40,695 nt of DNA from Laetiporus sulphureus 93-53 (Eukaryota > Basidiomycota > Agaricomycetes > Polyporales > Laetiporaceae): positions 8,385-49,079 of the forward strand of contig NW_024468613.1 in assembly GCF_001632365.1 (NCBI RefSeq). The letters run 5' to 3'. Under the pieces are notes generated by a model. It was not told the origin of the DNA and did no database searches. It saw only the letters and a program-made list of their open reading frames with translations. Made by a program: the position numbers and the translations under genes. The number at the start of each line of letters is the position of its first letter. The first letter of the stretch is position 1. This document shows, in pieces, positions 10,288 through 19,849 of the stretch.

Positions 10288-10841
10288 TGGACAATGCAAG
10301 ACAGCGTGGAGCCTGGCTGGTACTACAATGTAGTGGGTATATATTGCCGTGTCTCCTCGAATCAGAATCGGAACATGAATGATCCATGGTATGTACAGCC
10401 GTAAAGATCCTGGAGGTCCGACGGAACTGAATGACGAAAAAAGTAAGATGGCTGAGCACTGTATTGATAACGCTTGGCAGCAGCGCGATCATCGGTGATG
10501 ATCAGTTCTGAGGGGAAATCAGTGTTGGTGCAACCATGATGCATGTTTCAACGAAATCTTCACCAGTACCTTCCGAGTCGGAAGCTTGAAGGCCTGATAT
10601 TTCAAGTTTGAAGATGGGCAACTCCGAGTCGGACTGTGTATGTATACAGGCCCCGAGAAGATTGCGATAACATTTCACTGAACCTTGTCTGTACATTTCT
10701 GATATTCAAGACTTCAAATTTTCAAGGTGCAAGCTTGAATATCAAATTATCAATGTTCAACGATTTGCACCTCGGCTGAACGTCAACGCACAGAGAAATC
10801 ATTTGCTTGGAATAGAAAATAATTAAAAATGGCAATTTCGC
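10288..10841. promoter_or_regulatory. Upstream region of DUF6533 gene with repeated CCGAGTCGG sites
   Basis: This non-coding stretch lies between the minus-strand DUF6533 start and the tRNA gene. It holds two copies of TCCGAGTCGGA (10572-10582 and 10623-10633), each an imperfect palindrome of two CGG half-sites facing outward, and an 11-bp perfect inverted repeat at 10700-10744. Everted CGG pairs are the kind of site bound by Zn2Cys6 regulators such as Leu3. Relevance to the DUF6533 promoter, about 290-350 bp away, is inferred. Confidence 0.4.
10700..10744. repeat. 11-bp perfect inverted repeat
   Basis: TGATATTCAAG at 10700-10710 is exactly complementary to CTTGAATATCA at 10734-10744, with a 23-nt spacer. 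The DNA around it (10560-10760) is rich in related TCAAG/CTTGA words. It lies about 100 bp upstream of the tRNA gene. It may be a small transposon footprint or a regulatory hairpin. Confidence 0.6.
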
Positions 10842-10923
10842 GGCTTGATGGTCTAGAGGTATGATTCCTGCTTCGGGATTACATGACTGCAGGAGGCCCC
10901 GGGTTCGATTCCCGGTCAAGCCC
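10842..10923 (+). tRNA. tRNA-Pro (anticodon CGG) with about 10-nt intron
   Basis: A full cloverleaf can be drawn. The acceptor stem GGCTTGA/TCAAGCC is perfect over 7 bp. The D arm TGGTCTAGAGGTATGATT matches the usual eukaryotic tRNA-Pro pattern. The anticodon stem CCTGC (10867-10871) pairs with GCAGG (10889-10893), and the T arm CCGGG-TTCGATT-CCCGG is perfect. The loop starts TTCGGG, giving anticodon CGG at 10874-10876, which reads CCG. Between G37 (10877) and the 3' stem lie extra bases, consistent with an intron of about 10 nt at 10878-10887 right after the anticodon, the canonical place. The mature length would be 72 nt. The 3' CCA is not encoded, as expected in a nuclear gene. Confidence 0.93.
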
Positions 10924-10955
10924 ATTGATTTAACAACCATGTGAATGTTGATCCG

Positions 10956-10960
10956 TTTTT
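10956..10960 (+). terminator. Probable RNA polymerase III terminator
   Basis: A run of five T residues lies about 33 nt downstream of the tRNA discriminator base. A run of at least four or five T on the coding strand is the standard Pol III stop signal. Confidence 0.55.
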
Positions 10961-11299
10961 GACCAGACTGCCAGAGCTCCAGCATTGCTGCAATCTGAAA
11001 GATCACCGTGATCAGGCTCAAAGTTAGATTTTTGGTGAGCTGTGAGAGTAAGATAATATAGGAAGAATGAACGAGAAATCCATCATTCACGTTGAACACT
11101 ACGCCGATAATGGATGGTAGCAAAGAACGAGAAACACAACTTATTTGTGTGATATATGGAAGACAGGCGCCAGCCAAGCGACAATTTGGGCGTTTACAAT
11201 TTGGGCGTTTGTGCAGCATGGGCGCTGTACGGTCCATCGCTTGCTGCTTTCTTCCTGCGCATCGCGCACAATCTCGTCCCCGTTGTCGCGATTATACCC
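10961..11299. promoter_or_regulatory. Upstream region of the Whi5-like gene with tandem 15-bp duplication
   Basis: ACAATTTGGGCGTTT occurs twice head to tail at 11181-11195 and 11196-11210, about 90-120 bp before the start at 11300. The rest has no clear motif. A 171-residue minus-strand frame (10722-11237) runs through the tRNA and is not taken as a gene. Confidence 0.4.
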
Positions 11300-12658
11300 A
11301 TGACGGACAACGTCACATCTGCATCACAGACTGGAGTATTTCAAGTCGACCATAAACGTCGAAAGTTGACTCCGGAGAGGGCAAAGGCTAACTATGTCCG
11401 TAAGAATGTCCTCTACTGTCGCGTGCCATGGTCCAAGTTTTGTGCCGGGAACCCTCTCAAATTGAACTGCTACTTCATTTTAAGAGTGTTTCAGCTCATA
11501 TATGCTCATATACTGCCGACCAACTCTCATAATATCCGGGTGCTGATCTATCCCGTCTGCAGCTTTCTGGGCAACTCCGTCTGCGTTTACAATATGCCAA
11601 GCTGAAGGTCGAGCATGGATGGGTCTGTCGCAATCTCTTTAAGATTGTATTTTCTCTGACTGCCTGCTCCTTAGCAACGACAAAATCTCAACGAAGTGGA
11701 GAATCTCTACTTCCGCCACACGCATAGGAATCGGCCGTCTCCCACTGTCTCTTCCGGAGGACGCAGAAACACAGGAGCGAACGCGCTGGTCCTCACGCCA
11801 AACACCATCTTTCCCGTGAATGAGTACAAGCAGGACCAGCTCGCGCAAAGCGGATTGCTCATGGCGGAGGCGTTGAATCGTTCCGTTCATCAACTGGCAG
11901 CATCGACTAGCTCGAACACGCCATCCAGTGAGTGCCCTGGCTATCATTCATCTACAGCTTCTGAGTTCTGTCAAGCATCGACACTCGCCTCGCCTGGCCA
12001 CACGTACGTGAACCGGTCAACGCCGCTCTCTCCTTTCAGTCACGTCGCAAGCCAGGCAAATGAGCAACAACCGTCCTCTTCAACACCACAACCCTCGTCG
12101 ACTCTACCTACAGCGGCAGAGACAACCACAAGTGAAGTTAATTTGACGGAGCAAGTTCCTCCGGGTGCTTCCCCTGCGCTAGGTAACATGTCGCCGGTAG
12201 CATCCACAACACCTACCAACCTCCCCGTCTCAGACGACCAAACGCAGACTGACCAAGAGGTATCCCCCTCCCAGCCTGTGTCTTCTTCGATCGAGCATCC
12301 CTCACAACCGCAAGCGGCCCCATCGCCAGCCGCCACAGTCGCAGCACCTTCCGCACCAGCACAGAGCTCTCCAACTCTCTCTGATTCCGTAGGACCGCTC
12401 ATGAATCCTGGCGTCACGCTGACGTACGACGCATTCTGGTCCTCGCACTCGCTCTCGACGCAGGCGTACCGCAACGTGCTGTTCAACTCGATGGCGTTCG
12501 GCGCGCCCGCGCCCGATCCACGATTCATGGGCAGCCAGCCCGCGTTCAGCGCCGCCGCGGCCATGCCAATGATGCCGATACAGGTGTCGCAGCAGGCGGA
12601 TGGGTTCGTGACACCGGGCGGACAGAGCAGCGTGGGTGGGGTCGGGTGGTCACCATAA
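11300..12658 (+). CDS. Ser/Pro/Thr-rich protein with a Whi5/Nrm1-like (GTB) motif
   Basis: The model has at least three exons: 11300-11395, 11563-11622 and 11675-12658, about 379 residues. Exon 1 reads MTDNVTSASQ and KRRKLTPERAKANY. Exon 2 is exactly 20 codons and holds LRLRLQYAKLKVEHGW; exon 3 begins QRQNLNEVENLYFRH. The (L)RLRLQYA.LKV..GW block resembles the short helical motif of the Whi5/Nrm1 family (PF08528), which binds SBF/MBF-type G1/S transcription factors as a repressor. The following about 280 residues are disordered, with Ser-Thr-Pro-rich runs (AQSSPTLSDS, SSIEHPSQPQ) and several SP/TP sites that could be CDK targets. The first donor (GTCCGT) is weak and the first intron is about 167 nt, so an extra small exon may be missed. 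An in-frame upstream ATG at 11156 exists. The gene is convincing; the family call is tentative. Confidence 0.68.
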
Positions 12659-13090
12659 TGTCGGGTCGAGCGATGGACATTTCATGCTATGGGTTCTGAT
12701 GCATATGGTACGCGTGTATGCTATGTCATTGCTAATGCTAGGTTGCTTTATTCTTCCTTCTATGTTTTCTGCACATCGTTCCATACTCTTCATATATCAT
12801 CTTCCTGCGGTCGCAAGCGAGAAGGTTCGTGTTCAGATTGTTCCAGTAAATACCGAGTCCTGGAGGAGGTCGATAGTGACTCAGGATTCCTCAGTGTTTT
12901 CATCTCGCTCACTCATATTGCTCGTTACGGGTTATCCCAACGCTCGCAGAGCGGGCATGCATCAGAGGTAGACAAAACACGTATACTATATGCTACAGCA
13001 GATGTGAACATTTTTGAATGCGAATGCAAATGTGAACTGAAATGTCGTGAAAGTCGTGACTACGTCCTGGCCCTTCGCAGTAACACGCGC
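12659..13090. other. Convergent intergenic region
   Basis: This lies between the 3' ends of the plus-strand Whi5-like gene and the minus-strand CBM19-like gene. It is probably the 3' UTRs of both. Overlapping short frames have no domain. I see no repeat or structural element. Confidence 0.4.
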
Positions 13091-13900
13091 TCAGCAGCTG
13101 CCCGTGACGCCGCCCGTGGCTCCGGTGGCCGCTATACGGGTAGCCGCGTCCGACTCAGTCGTGCAGGTGACCGACGTGCCGGACTTGTTCACGAGTGGGA
13201 GCGCCAAGCACGTCAGGCTGGAGCCGCAACTTTGCAGGACGTACGCGCCGTCCACGCACTGCGCAAACTCGCCGTTCACGCATGCTTCGTCGCCGTCTGC
13301 ACGCGGTATTATCCGATCAGTACGTTCCCATGAACGAGAAAAGTGGATAACAGCTCACCGGTACAGCTCGAGCTCTCCGTGAGTGAGGCGAACTCGGCGT
13401 TCTGCTGCTGTGCCTGCTGTCCATTCGCGAGGAGGAAGTTGCTGCTGCTCGCCGCAGACACGGCGCTCACACTCGCGCTCGTCGCCGCAGCCGAGGACGT
13501 GGCCGAAGACGACGCGACCGCCACGGATGACGACGCGCTCGAAAAGTTGCTGCCCGTCACGCCACCCGTCGCGCCGGTAGCTGTGATCCGGGTCTCCGCG
13601 TCCGACTCGGTGGTGCACGTGATCGACGTCCCGACACTGTTCACGAGTGGGAGCGCGTAGCAGCTCAGGCCGGAGCCGCAGCTCTGGAGGACGTAGGCGC
13701 CGCTTATGCACTGTGCGAACTCGCCGTTGACGCAGGCGTCCTCACCCTCTACGGAGAAGATGTGAGTTAGGACGCTCGTTGAGGGATAGCGAAATGCCAC
13801 GGTGCGCTTACCAGTGCAGGAAGAGTTGGCGGTGAGCGTCGCGAACTCGGCGTTCTGCTGCTGCGCATCCTCGCCGTTCGCTAGCAGGAAGTTGCTGCTG
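13091..13900 (-). repeat. Intragenic tandem duplication of the CBM19-like module
   Basis: Two units of about 355 bp, at about 13548-13900 (first in the protein) and 13091-13446 (second), each encode SSNFLLANG..AQQQNAEF, then SSCT, a phase-1 intron, and the six-Cys module ending ATGATGGVTGS. The introns are 63 nt (13811-13749) and 62 nt (13358-13297), at the same codon position. A short Ser/Ala/Val linker lies between the units. Duplication of an exon-intron-exon unit is the simplest explanation. Confidence 0.85.
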
Positions 13901-14765
13901 CTAGAGCTGCTGCTGCTGGCCGCCGTCGCAGTCGCAGTCGCCGTAATGCTGTCGACAGTAACGGCACTCGTGGTAGCAGCGGCAGCGGTGGATGCAGCGA
14001 CCAACGTCGACACGGCCGAGGTAGAAGCTACGACCGATGCGGAAGCCGAGGTGTCGCTTGAGGTGTTGTTGCCCGTACTATCGCCAGTCGCCGCTGTGCC
14101 AGGGTTGGTGGTGGTGCTTGTGAGCTGGTCGCCGTCCGCGACCGGGCCGGAGGTCTGTGCAGGGCAGGAGCCGAGGGGCGAGACGGCCGCGGTGAGGCCG
14201 AAAGGGATCGTCCCTGCCTCGCCGAGCGTGAGGCCACCGACGAAGCTCTCTTGATTCGAGCCCTGCCATTGGCACTGGTAGAATCCCTCCAGCTCGGTGT
14301 TGTTCGGCGCGCTCTGGCAATACGGCACGGCGAGCGCGTCAGGCTGCAGCACGAAATTGAGCGGTGGTCACGTGAACAAGTTTGGGAAGCACGTACCGAG
14401 TTGCGCGGCTGCTGCGCGAACAGTTGGGCGAGCGAGATCATGTCGTCGCTGTTGAGTGACTTGCCGAGGGTGATCATCGTGTCGGCCGCGTCCTGCTGTG
14501 CACAGACGTTCGCGGCGATCAGGAGCGTCTCGAACGCATTGACGGCGATTGTGTTGCATTGCGCGCCTCCACCTGCGGAATCCTGTATCCCGCCGTCAGT
14601 TTCCATTGACGCCCGGACGCGGATCACAGTACGAACGCAAGCAGCCTCCCAGTTGGTCGTTGAATCAGCGATTGTCTGGGCGATGCGCTTCCTGAGCGGT
14701 ATCGCAGCAGCATGGGCGGCTACGCCTGCGAGTGCGAACAAGAGTGAATTGGACAGTTGCACCAT
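13091..14765 (-). CDS. Secreted protein with two CBM19-like cysteine modules
   Basis: Five exons (14765-14633, 14572-14397, 14343-13812, 13748-13359, 13296-13091) splice in frame to 478 residues. Residues 1-21 are a signal peptide (MVQLSNSLLFALAGVAAHAA), followed by a Kex2-type dibasic site (LRKR). Residues about 28-160 form an N-terminal Cys-containing domain seen in other basidiomycete secreted proteins, with LFAQQPRNSPDALAVPYCQ rebuilt across an intron. A long Ser/Thr/Ala-rich linker, likely O-glycosylated, follows. Two modules then follow with six Cys each, in the pattern SSCT..(D/E)ACVNGEFAQC...YVLQSC...L(S/T)C..LPLVN..GTS(I/V)TC. This spacing matches CBM19, a chitin-binding family found in yeast chitinases. 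No catalytic domain is visible. A role in binding cell-wall or other polysaccharide outside the cell is inferred. The second module ends the protein. Confidence 0.85.
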
Positions 14766-14944
14766 AGTGAAAGAAGTTGGCGTCCGTGCGAAGTAGGGTC
14801 GTAAAGAGAGAAGAACTTAAGGAAACGTGGCCAGACGTTCAAGGAAAAGGAAAGCAAAGGAGAAGTTGGATGACGAGCACAGCTCGGAGGAGGACAAGCA
14901 AGCTCGCAGGAGGGTGGGCGGGAAGAATGAGAGGAACTCTGGAC

Positions 14945-14950
14945 TTTATA
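14945..14950 (-). promoter_or_regulatory. TATA box of the CBM19-like gene
   Basis: The minus strand reads GTATAAAGTCC here, about 180 nt before the start codon at 14765. The downstream leader is purine/pyrimidine-biased on the respective strands. A CCAAT sequence (plus strand, 15045-15049) lies about 95 nt further upstream. The placement is reasonable for a strongly expressed secreted protein gene. Confidence 0.5.
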
Positions 14951-17900
14951 CATGGGCCTAAGCGGGCATCGATAACCGGCCATGTGTCTGGCCTGCACGC
15001 TTGTGCGGGTTGCTCCCAGCAATTTTCCTTCACCCGTGACGGAACCAATCAAGCCATATGGACGAACAATGGCTGGTTGAAGTGGACCGCCCGTCTTCCG
15101 TAATTGGCTCCTGTCGTTCCTTTGCATAGAGTACAATAAGCTTCGAATCTTCGCTCAATTTCTCCCTCGACCGTGGCCTTAGTGGGTGTCAAAAGGTGTC
15201 AAGCGAACGAACAAAAGAGGCCGATATGGAGATGCAGCGCTTGACCTTCGTGACTGAGAAGAGACCAACGGCAACCGTATCAATGGGAACATTGCAACGT
15301 GTATCTTGCTCGACGAACCTCGTGCCCTGTCATTGAAATACACGTGCGTTTTACGTGCTGCAAGCATGCAGGTCAGTTCAAGCGGTCCAATGGCAATTTG
15401 GGAACTCGAGTCACCATGCAAACTGCTCAAGGTGGTGACAGAAAGTGATCAAGCCACCGGGAGGGCATGATGCCATGGACGTTTGGTACGCGGCATGCTG
15501 ATAACCGTCCAAATACAAATAATAATTGCGCCATGTTATCGCTGTAGACATCTTCGAATTGTTTCAATTGTTTTAATCATTGTCAACTGAAAATAATCGT
15601 GACCAGCATTCAAAACAATTTTAACAACTTATATACCGCCGAAGGGTGTGGAGTACAAAGGGTATCGTTAGGAATACCAATGGTAGGGACGTAGGTGCGG
15701 TGATACAATATATCACGACCGGGACAGAGCCTATCCGGCGTCGGGGGAACTAATGAGGCCTTGGTCCAGGCGTCGAGCATTCAAAACAATGAACCTGTGA
15801 TGTTTCTACTGCCAGCATTGCGGGTCCGCGTCAACTTGTGCCTTTCACTTTAACCCTGCAACCATCTTGTCACTAAGTGATTTCTCGCCAGCTACTTCTT
15901 CACCTGTGGCTCATTGATGGCGGATCAAAATATGCAGGTTTACTTCTAGACCAAACCTGTTGCTTGATACTGCGATAGGCTGCGATGTTTCCTGGCCACC
16001 GCATCTCAGCTGCGTTCCAGTCTCATTTCTTGTTCATGAGGCACTCTCGTTCATGAATTTCATTCTGCGCTTCACCATCGAGGTCTTCGATAACCCCATC
16101 TGAAACTGTTCTAGTGCATCAGCCGTTCTATGTTGGTCCAGTCTCCCATCCTTCGCACGATTGTCATGGCCTGCATGAATTGCAAACCTATCATCTCAGT
16201 ACTGGCCCTAGGCAAAAACGTCGTCTTGGCGCTGATCAGATCCATCTGTGCTCGACCTACAGCGAGCTACAATATCGGACTCCTCCGTATGTACTACGAC
16301 TCGAGTACAAGATCAAAGCGCGCTACTCGCTGGGCAGTGTCTTTGAGTCGAAACAAAGACTCATGTGCTACATCCTTACACCCGGGTTCTTTTGCCAACA
16401 CGTTTCGATGATATATTGCGACATTGATGACGGATCATCCACGGATCCTAAGAACTACGGTCTGTTTGCTGGCCATGTTCAAACGGGAGGAAAAGCAGGA
16501 AGCCTTTGATGAACGCTGTGCGTTGAACTATGTATTCATCGACAATTCACTCTGATGGGCATCTTAAATATCTGCTTCGACTTCTGTCCACTGCAAACAC
16601 GGGATCCTAGTAGCGACGGTCTGGTGTTCGTGCTACTTGCCAACAAAGTGACGAGATCGCACCGGAACTAGAGGAAGTCACTTGGAATCAAACACTGTCC
16701 AGCACTCCCTGATGGACTTTGGCGGCTTGAAACACAACTTACATCAAACGCAAACGAACAGGGTCCACGGACTCTTCTGAGCTACTGAAGGCATTGAGAA
16801 TGTTCTGCTGAAGAGCTATCTTGGCCCAGAGCTGCATTGCACACCTCTAATCATATGAGCTCTCCTACATGGAAACTGGTCCCTGAATCTCCCAATCATA
16901 CTGTACATGGAAGCGACAGACTAGGACCTGCAGAGATCCAGAATTGAAACACCGAACGGGAACTTTGCCCTCTCAGTGCTGTTGCGCAATGCACTGTGGT
17001 GCCGTGCCTGTTCTTGGCTTTGTGCTTCCGAGTTTCATGTTATATTGCGTAAGAACATAGGATACCCGTCGACACCGCAGGATGTAACCCTCATCAACAG
17101 TACGTCGCGTAGTTTCCTCTGCCTTTGCGAGGTTACGTCGCCCGAGCACAATGCTGAGTACTCTCAAGACCTACTACACGTAGAAGACGTTAAATCGCGT
17201 CTCCTGCGGGCACTCTCGACACCGAGACCCGATTGAGTGTAGCCTTGGCCATGATGCATTCAAAGATCGCTTTGCAGAGGCGCATCAGAAGAATTGAAGG
17301 CATCGAAAAGAATGAAATCATTTCTTGGACCACCTTCGGTATGGCCTAATGTGGAATAGTTCCGAACCCGCTAGGCACGAAGCCGGCGGTGTCTTGGACG
17401 CCCGATTCGCCTCTCTCGTAACCATCGACAACAATTGGCCAATACATGCCTCGGATGCGTGGGCATCCCGCCTCGCTACCTCACCTGTTATGTTGCTGTG
17501 TCCAGTTCCGTCCTCCAGGGAAAGCCCCTTCGGTGATGCTCTGTTTTTGCGCCAACCCACTGATGCCATTATCTTTGTATAGACTTCTGCCAGATGCTTA
17601 CTTCCGTCGTGTGCGCGACGATGTCCTTCACAGGCACATCCTTTGCGCTCTAGCCGTTACCGGCAAGCCAAGAAGTCCATGATGTTCCGGCGAGGCGATC
17701 TATGCTCTGTTGATACGTAACAGTTGGTCTACTTGCATCTGACGGCGGGTTCATAAGGCTCGCCAATCACGCCACCGCCTTTCGCTTAGCGCTTAGCGCT
17801 GAACGCTTGAGCGCTTATGAAGGCATCTCGGGATGAACAACTCCGCATGTGGTGAATATTCTAAGTTACTCTCCATGCAGATTGAGCAACTGCCGCCGAT

Positions 17901-18238
17901 GCGAGCAGAGTATCGATGAGGCTTTTTGACATGGGTGGGAAAACGCCCTGTTGCCACTGGCATCCGCTAGGCGCCAGACAAAAGTACAATGCCAACTAGT
18001 ATCATTACCAGCAGACGGATCGCGTATACCTCCTTGGGTCTGACTTGGCAGGAGGAAGTGATGCACAGCCGAGAACCGTCATGTTTCGCTCTTAAATATA
18101 GGCCAATGCCCGCGGCCTCGTTCCATTTTGCACTCCCCCATTTTCACGACCCATCTATAGGTGAGTTTGCTTCAACAACAGTTTTCACGACTTGCTGCTA
18201 AATGCACATTGTTGCCGAAGACGGCAATCATATTCACG
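14951..18238. other. 3.3-kb region without an intact gene
   Basis: No frame over about 131 codons and no coherent exon chain were found. The stretch contains a 15-bp direct repeat pair (15605-15790) and a GCGCTTA tandem microrepeat (17783-17800). Between about 16100 and 17600 several short plus-strand frames look like pieces of eroded coding DNA, for example ACMNC near 16168 and DARFASLVTIDNNWP near 17400. These faintly recall an Agaricomycete Zn2Cys6 regulator, but the frames do not join. The right end serves as promoter of the gene starting at 18239, with an AAATATAGG sequence near 18095. Confidence 0.45.
15605..15790. repeat. 15-bp direct repeats flanking a 156-bp segment
   Basis: AGCATTCAAAACAAT occurs at 15605-15619 and again, identical, at 15776-15790. 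The enclosed 156 bp contains an inverted repeat GTGATA-CAATA-TATCAC near 15700-15716. This could be a small insertion with its target duplication, or the remnant of a larger element after recombination. Confidence 0.65.
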
Positions 18239-19849
18239 ATGGCGTCCACTTCCGCTCCCTACAACTTCACCTTCACGGACCAGTACCCCATGCTATCATA
18301 TTTTCGGGACCGTGATGGCCCAATTGACCAAGACTGGAACCTCTCATACACCGGAAGCCCTGCGAGCTCGTGGACGCCGACAGAAGACTTCGCCAACGGG
18401 GTACGATTATTCGTTTGCGATGGCTTACATCCACTGATAGAGTTCCAGACAAGCTCACACAGCACCACGCGCGTAAACAGTGCTGTGAGCTTCACTTGGA
18501 CCGGCACCGCCGTATGGCTCTATGGCGTGGCCGACAAGGGCGTCTATACCGTTCAGGTAGACGGCGGGTCCGCAAATCTAGGCAGTGGAAACGACCGGGA
18601 TGGGTTGCTCTTCTCCCAGACAGGCCTTGATTATACCTCGCATACGGTCACGCTGGGCATCATCGAGGATGAGCTTACCTTTACCGGCGGTATCATCACA
18701 GCTGGCTTGGGCACAGGCGGGTACGTCTGCCTCTATATTGAAAACTGACGGATCGTGCCCACGCTCATGATGAAACAGGTCGGTATCGCAAAAGAACATC
18801 TCGGCGCTGCAGGACAATTCCCCAGGGCTTCCATCGCAGAGCTCCTACTTCACTACAACCGGAAGCGGCTGGTCCGTGCAAGACTCGTTTTCCTATCCGC
18901 GCCTCAACAATGACGTACAGGGTTCTTCAGTTACGTTCACCCTTAGCGACGCGAACGCTTTCGCCGTTGTTGGAAGCCTTGCTCCGGACCACGGCGGATT
19001 CTCTGTTTCTGTCAAGACGGTGTCGGGTGGCGGCAGCGCAAACACGACGTTTGGCAATGCCTCGTCGCATTGGCGCGTGTTTGACCAGATGAAGTATCTG
19101 GCGACGGGCCTGAACAGCTCGTCAACATACTCTGTTACCCTTACCAACACGCAGAATGCGACGTTTGATCTCACAAAAGTTGTGGCATACCAGTCATCCA
19201 ACACGTAAGTTGCTTAGAGCTCTGTCGAGCACCGTTTGCGGTGCTGATGTTGTTTAATTTGCATAGCGGCACAAGCTCCTCAACAACCTCAGCCACGTCA
19301 GCATTATCCTCGGCGACATCGGGCTCTGATGCATCAATGCATTCGTCGCATTCTCTATCCACAGGAGCAATCGTCGGCATAGTGGTGTGTCGAATCGTCT
19401 TCTTGATGTGCGATTCAATGTATTTAACGTTCTGCACGGCAGGTTGGTTGTGTTGGCGGAGTGTTGGTTCTCGCTGCACTCGCTGCTATGTATTACCGAT
19501 ACAGGCATCGGTGGCAGTACCAAACAGCCGATCCTGTCTCACCCTGTACGTTCTTTATTCTGTTCTCTGCTTTGTATGATTGTGCTCACTGGATTGCTGC
19601 AACTCGCCAGATAACATCCGATCAACCCAGGGCCAGGGTGATGCAAAGGGAGTGCTTCGGAGCCCTGCAGTGTCCCTCCGAAATATTGAGGCTCAGCCTG
19701 AATCCGCAGAAGCACTGATCAACAACAGAAGTAACACCAACACAGATATTCACGGAATAACCGAGATACAGGAGGTTGATGCAGGCATTGTCGTGCGTCC
19801 GCCAGCCTACGACTCCACATGGGGAAGCAGGTCGAATCTCGGCGTTTGA
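18239..19849 (+). CDS. Single-pass membrane protein with two ectodomain beta-sandwich-like units
   Basis: Five exons (18239-18720, 18779-19204, 19267-19384, 19443-19545, 19611-19849) splice in frame to 455 residues. The start at 18239 (MASTSAPYNF) is preferred; an in-frame ATG at 18161 would add 26 residues. The ectodomain (about 1-300) has two related halves, each opening with a YPM/YFxD or FSYPRLNND-type strand and containing aromatic beta-strand motifs such as VSFTWTGTAVWLYGV, resembling the galactose-binding-like fold common in fungal surface proteins. A Ser/Thr stalk (SSSTTSATSALSS) leads to a transmembrane helix GAIVGIV-VGCVGGVLVLAALAAM that is split by intron 3. A basic stop-transfer (YYRYRHRW) and an about 95-residue cytoplasmic tail with PPAYDS near the end follow. 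No classical signal peptide is visible. Wall sensing or surface anchoring is a guess from the architecture. Confidence 0.82.

Noticed and set aside
10722..11237. 171-codon minus-strand frame with hydrophobic segments
   Set aside because: It reads straight through the tRNA-Pro gene in antisense (giving a GNRTRGL-like string typical of translated tRNA) and has no splice-consistent extension or family motif.
12040..12564. 174-codon minus-strand frame
   Set aside because: Antisense to the Ser/Pro-rich last exon of the Whi5-like gene, with Gly/Glu-rich low-complexity composition.
13802..14254. Ala/Val-rich plus-strand frame of 150 codons
   Set aside because: It is the complement of the Ser/Thr/Ala-rich linker of the secreted minus-strand protein; low-complexity antisense DNA often stays open.
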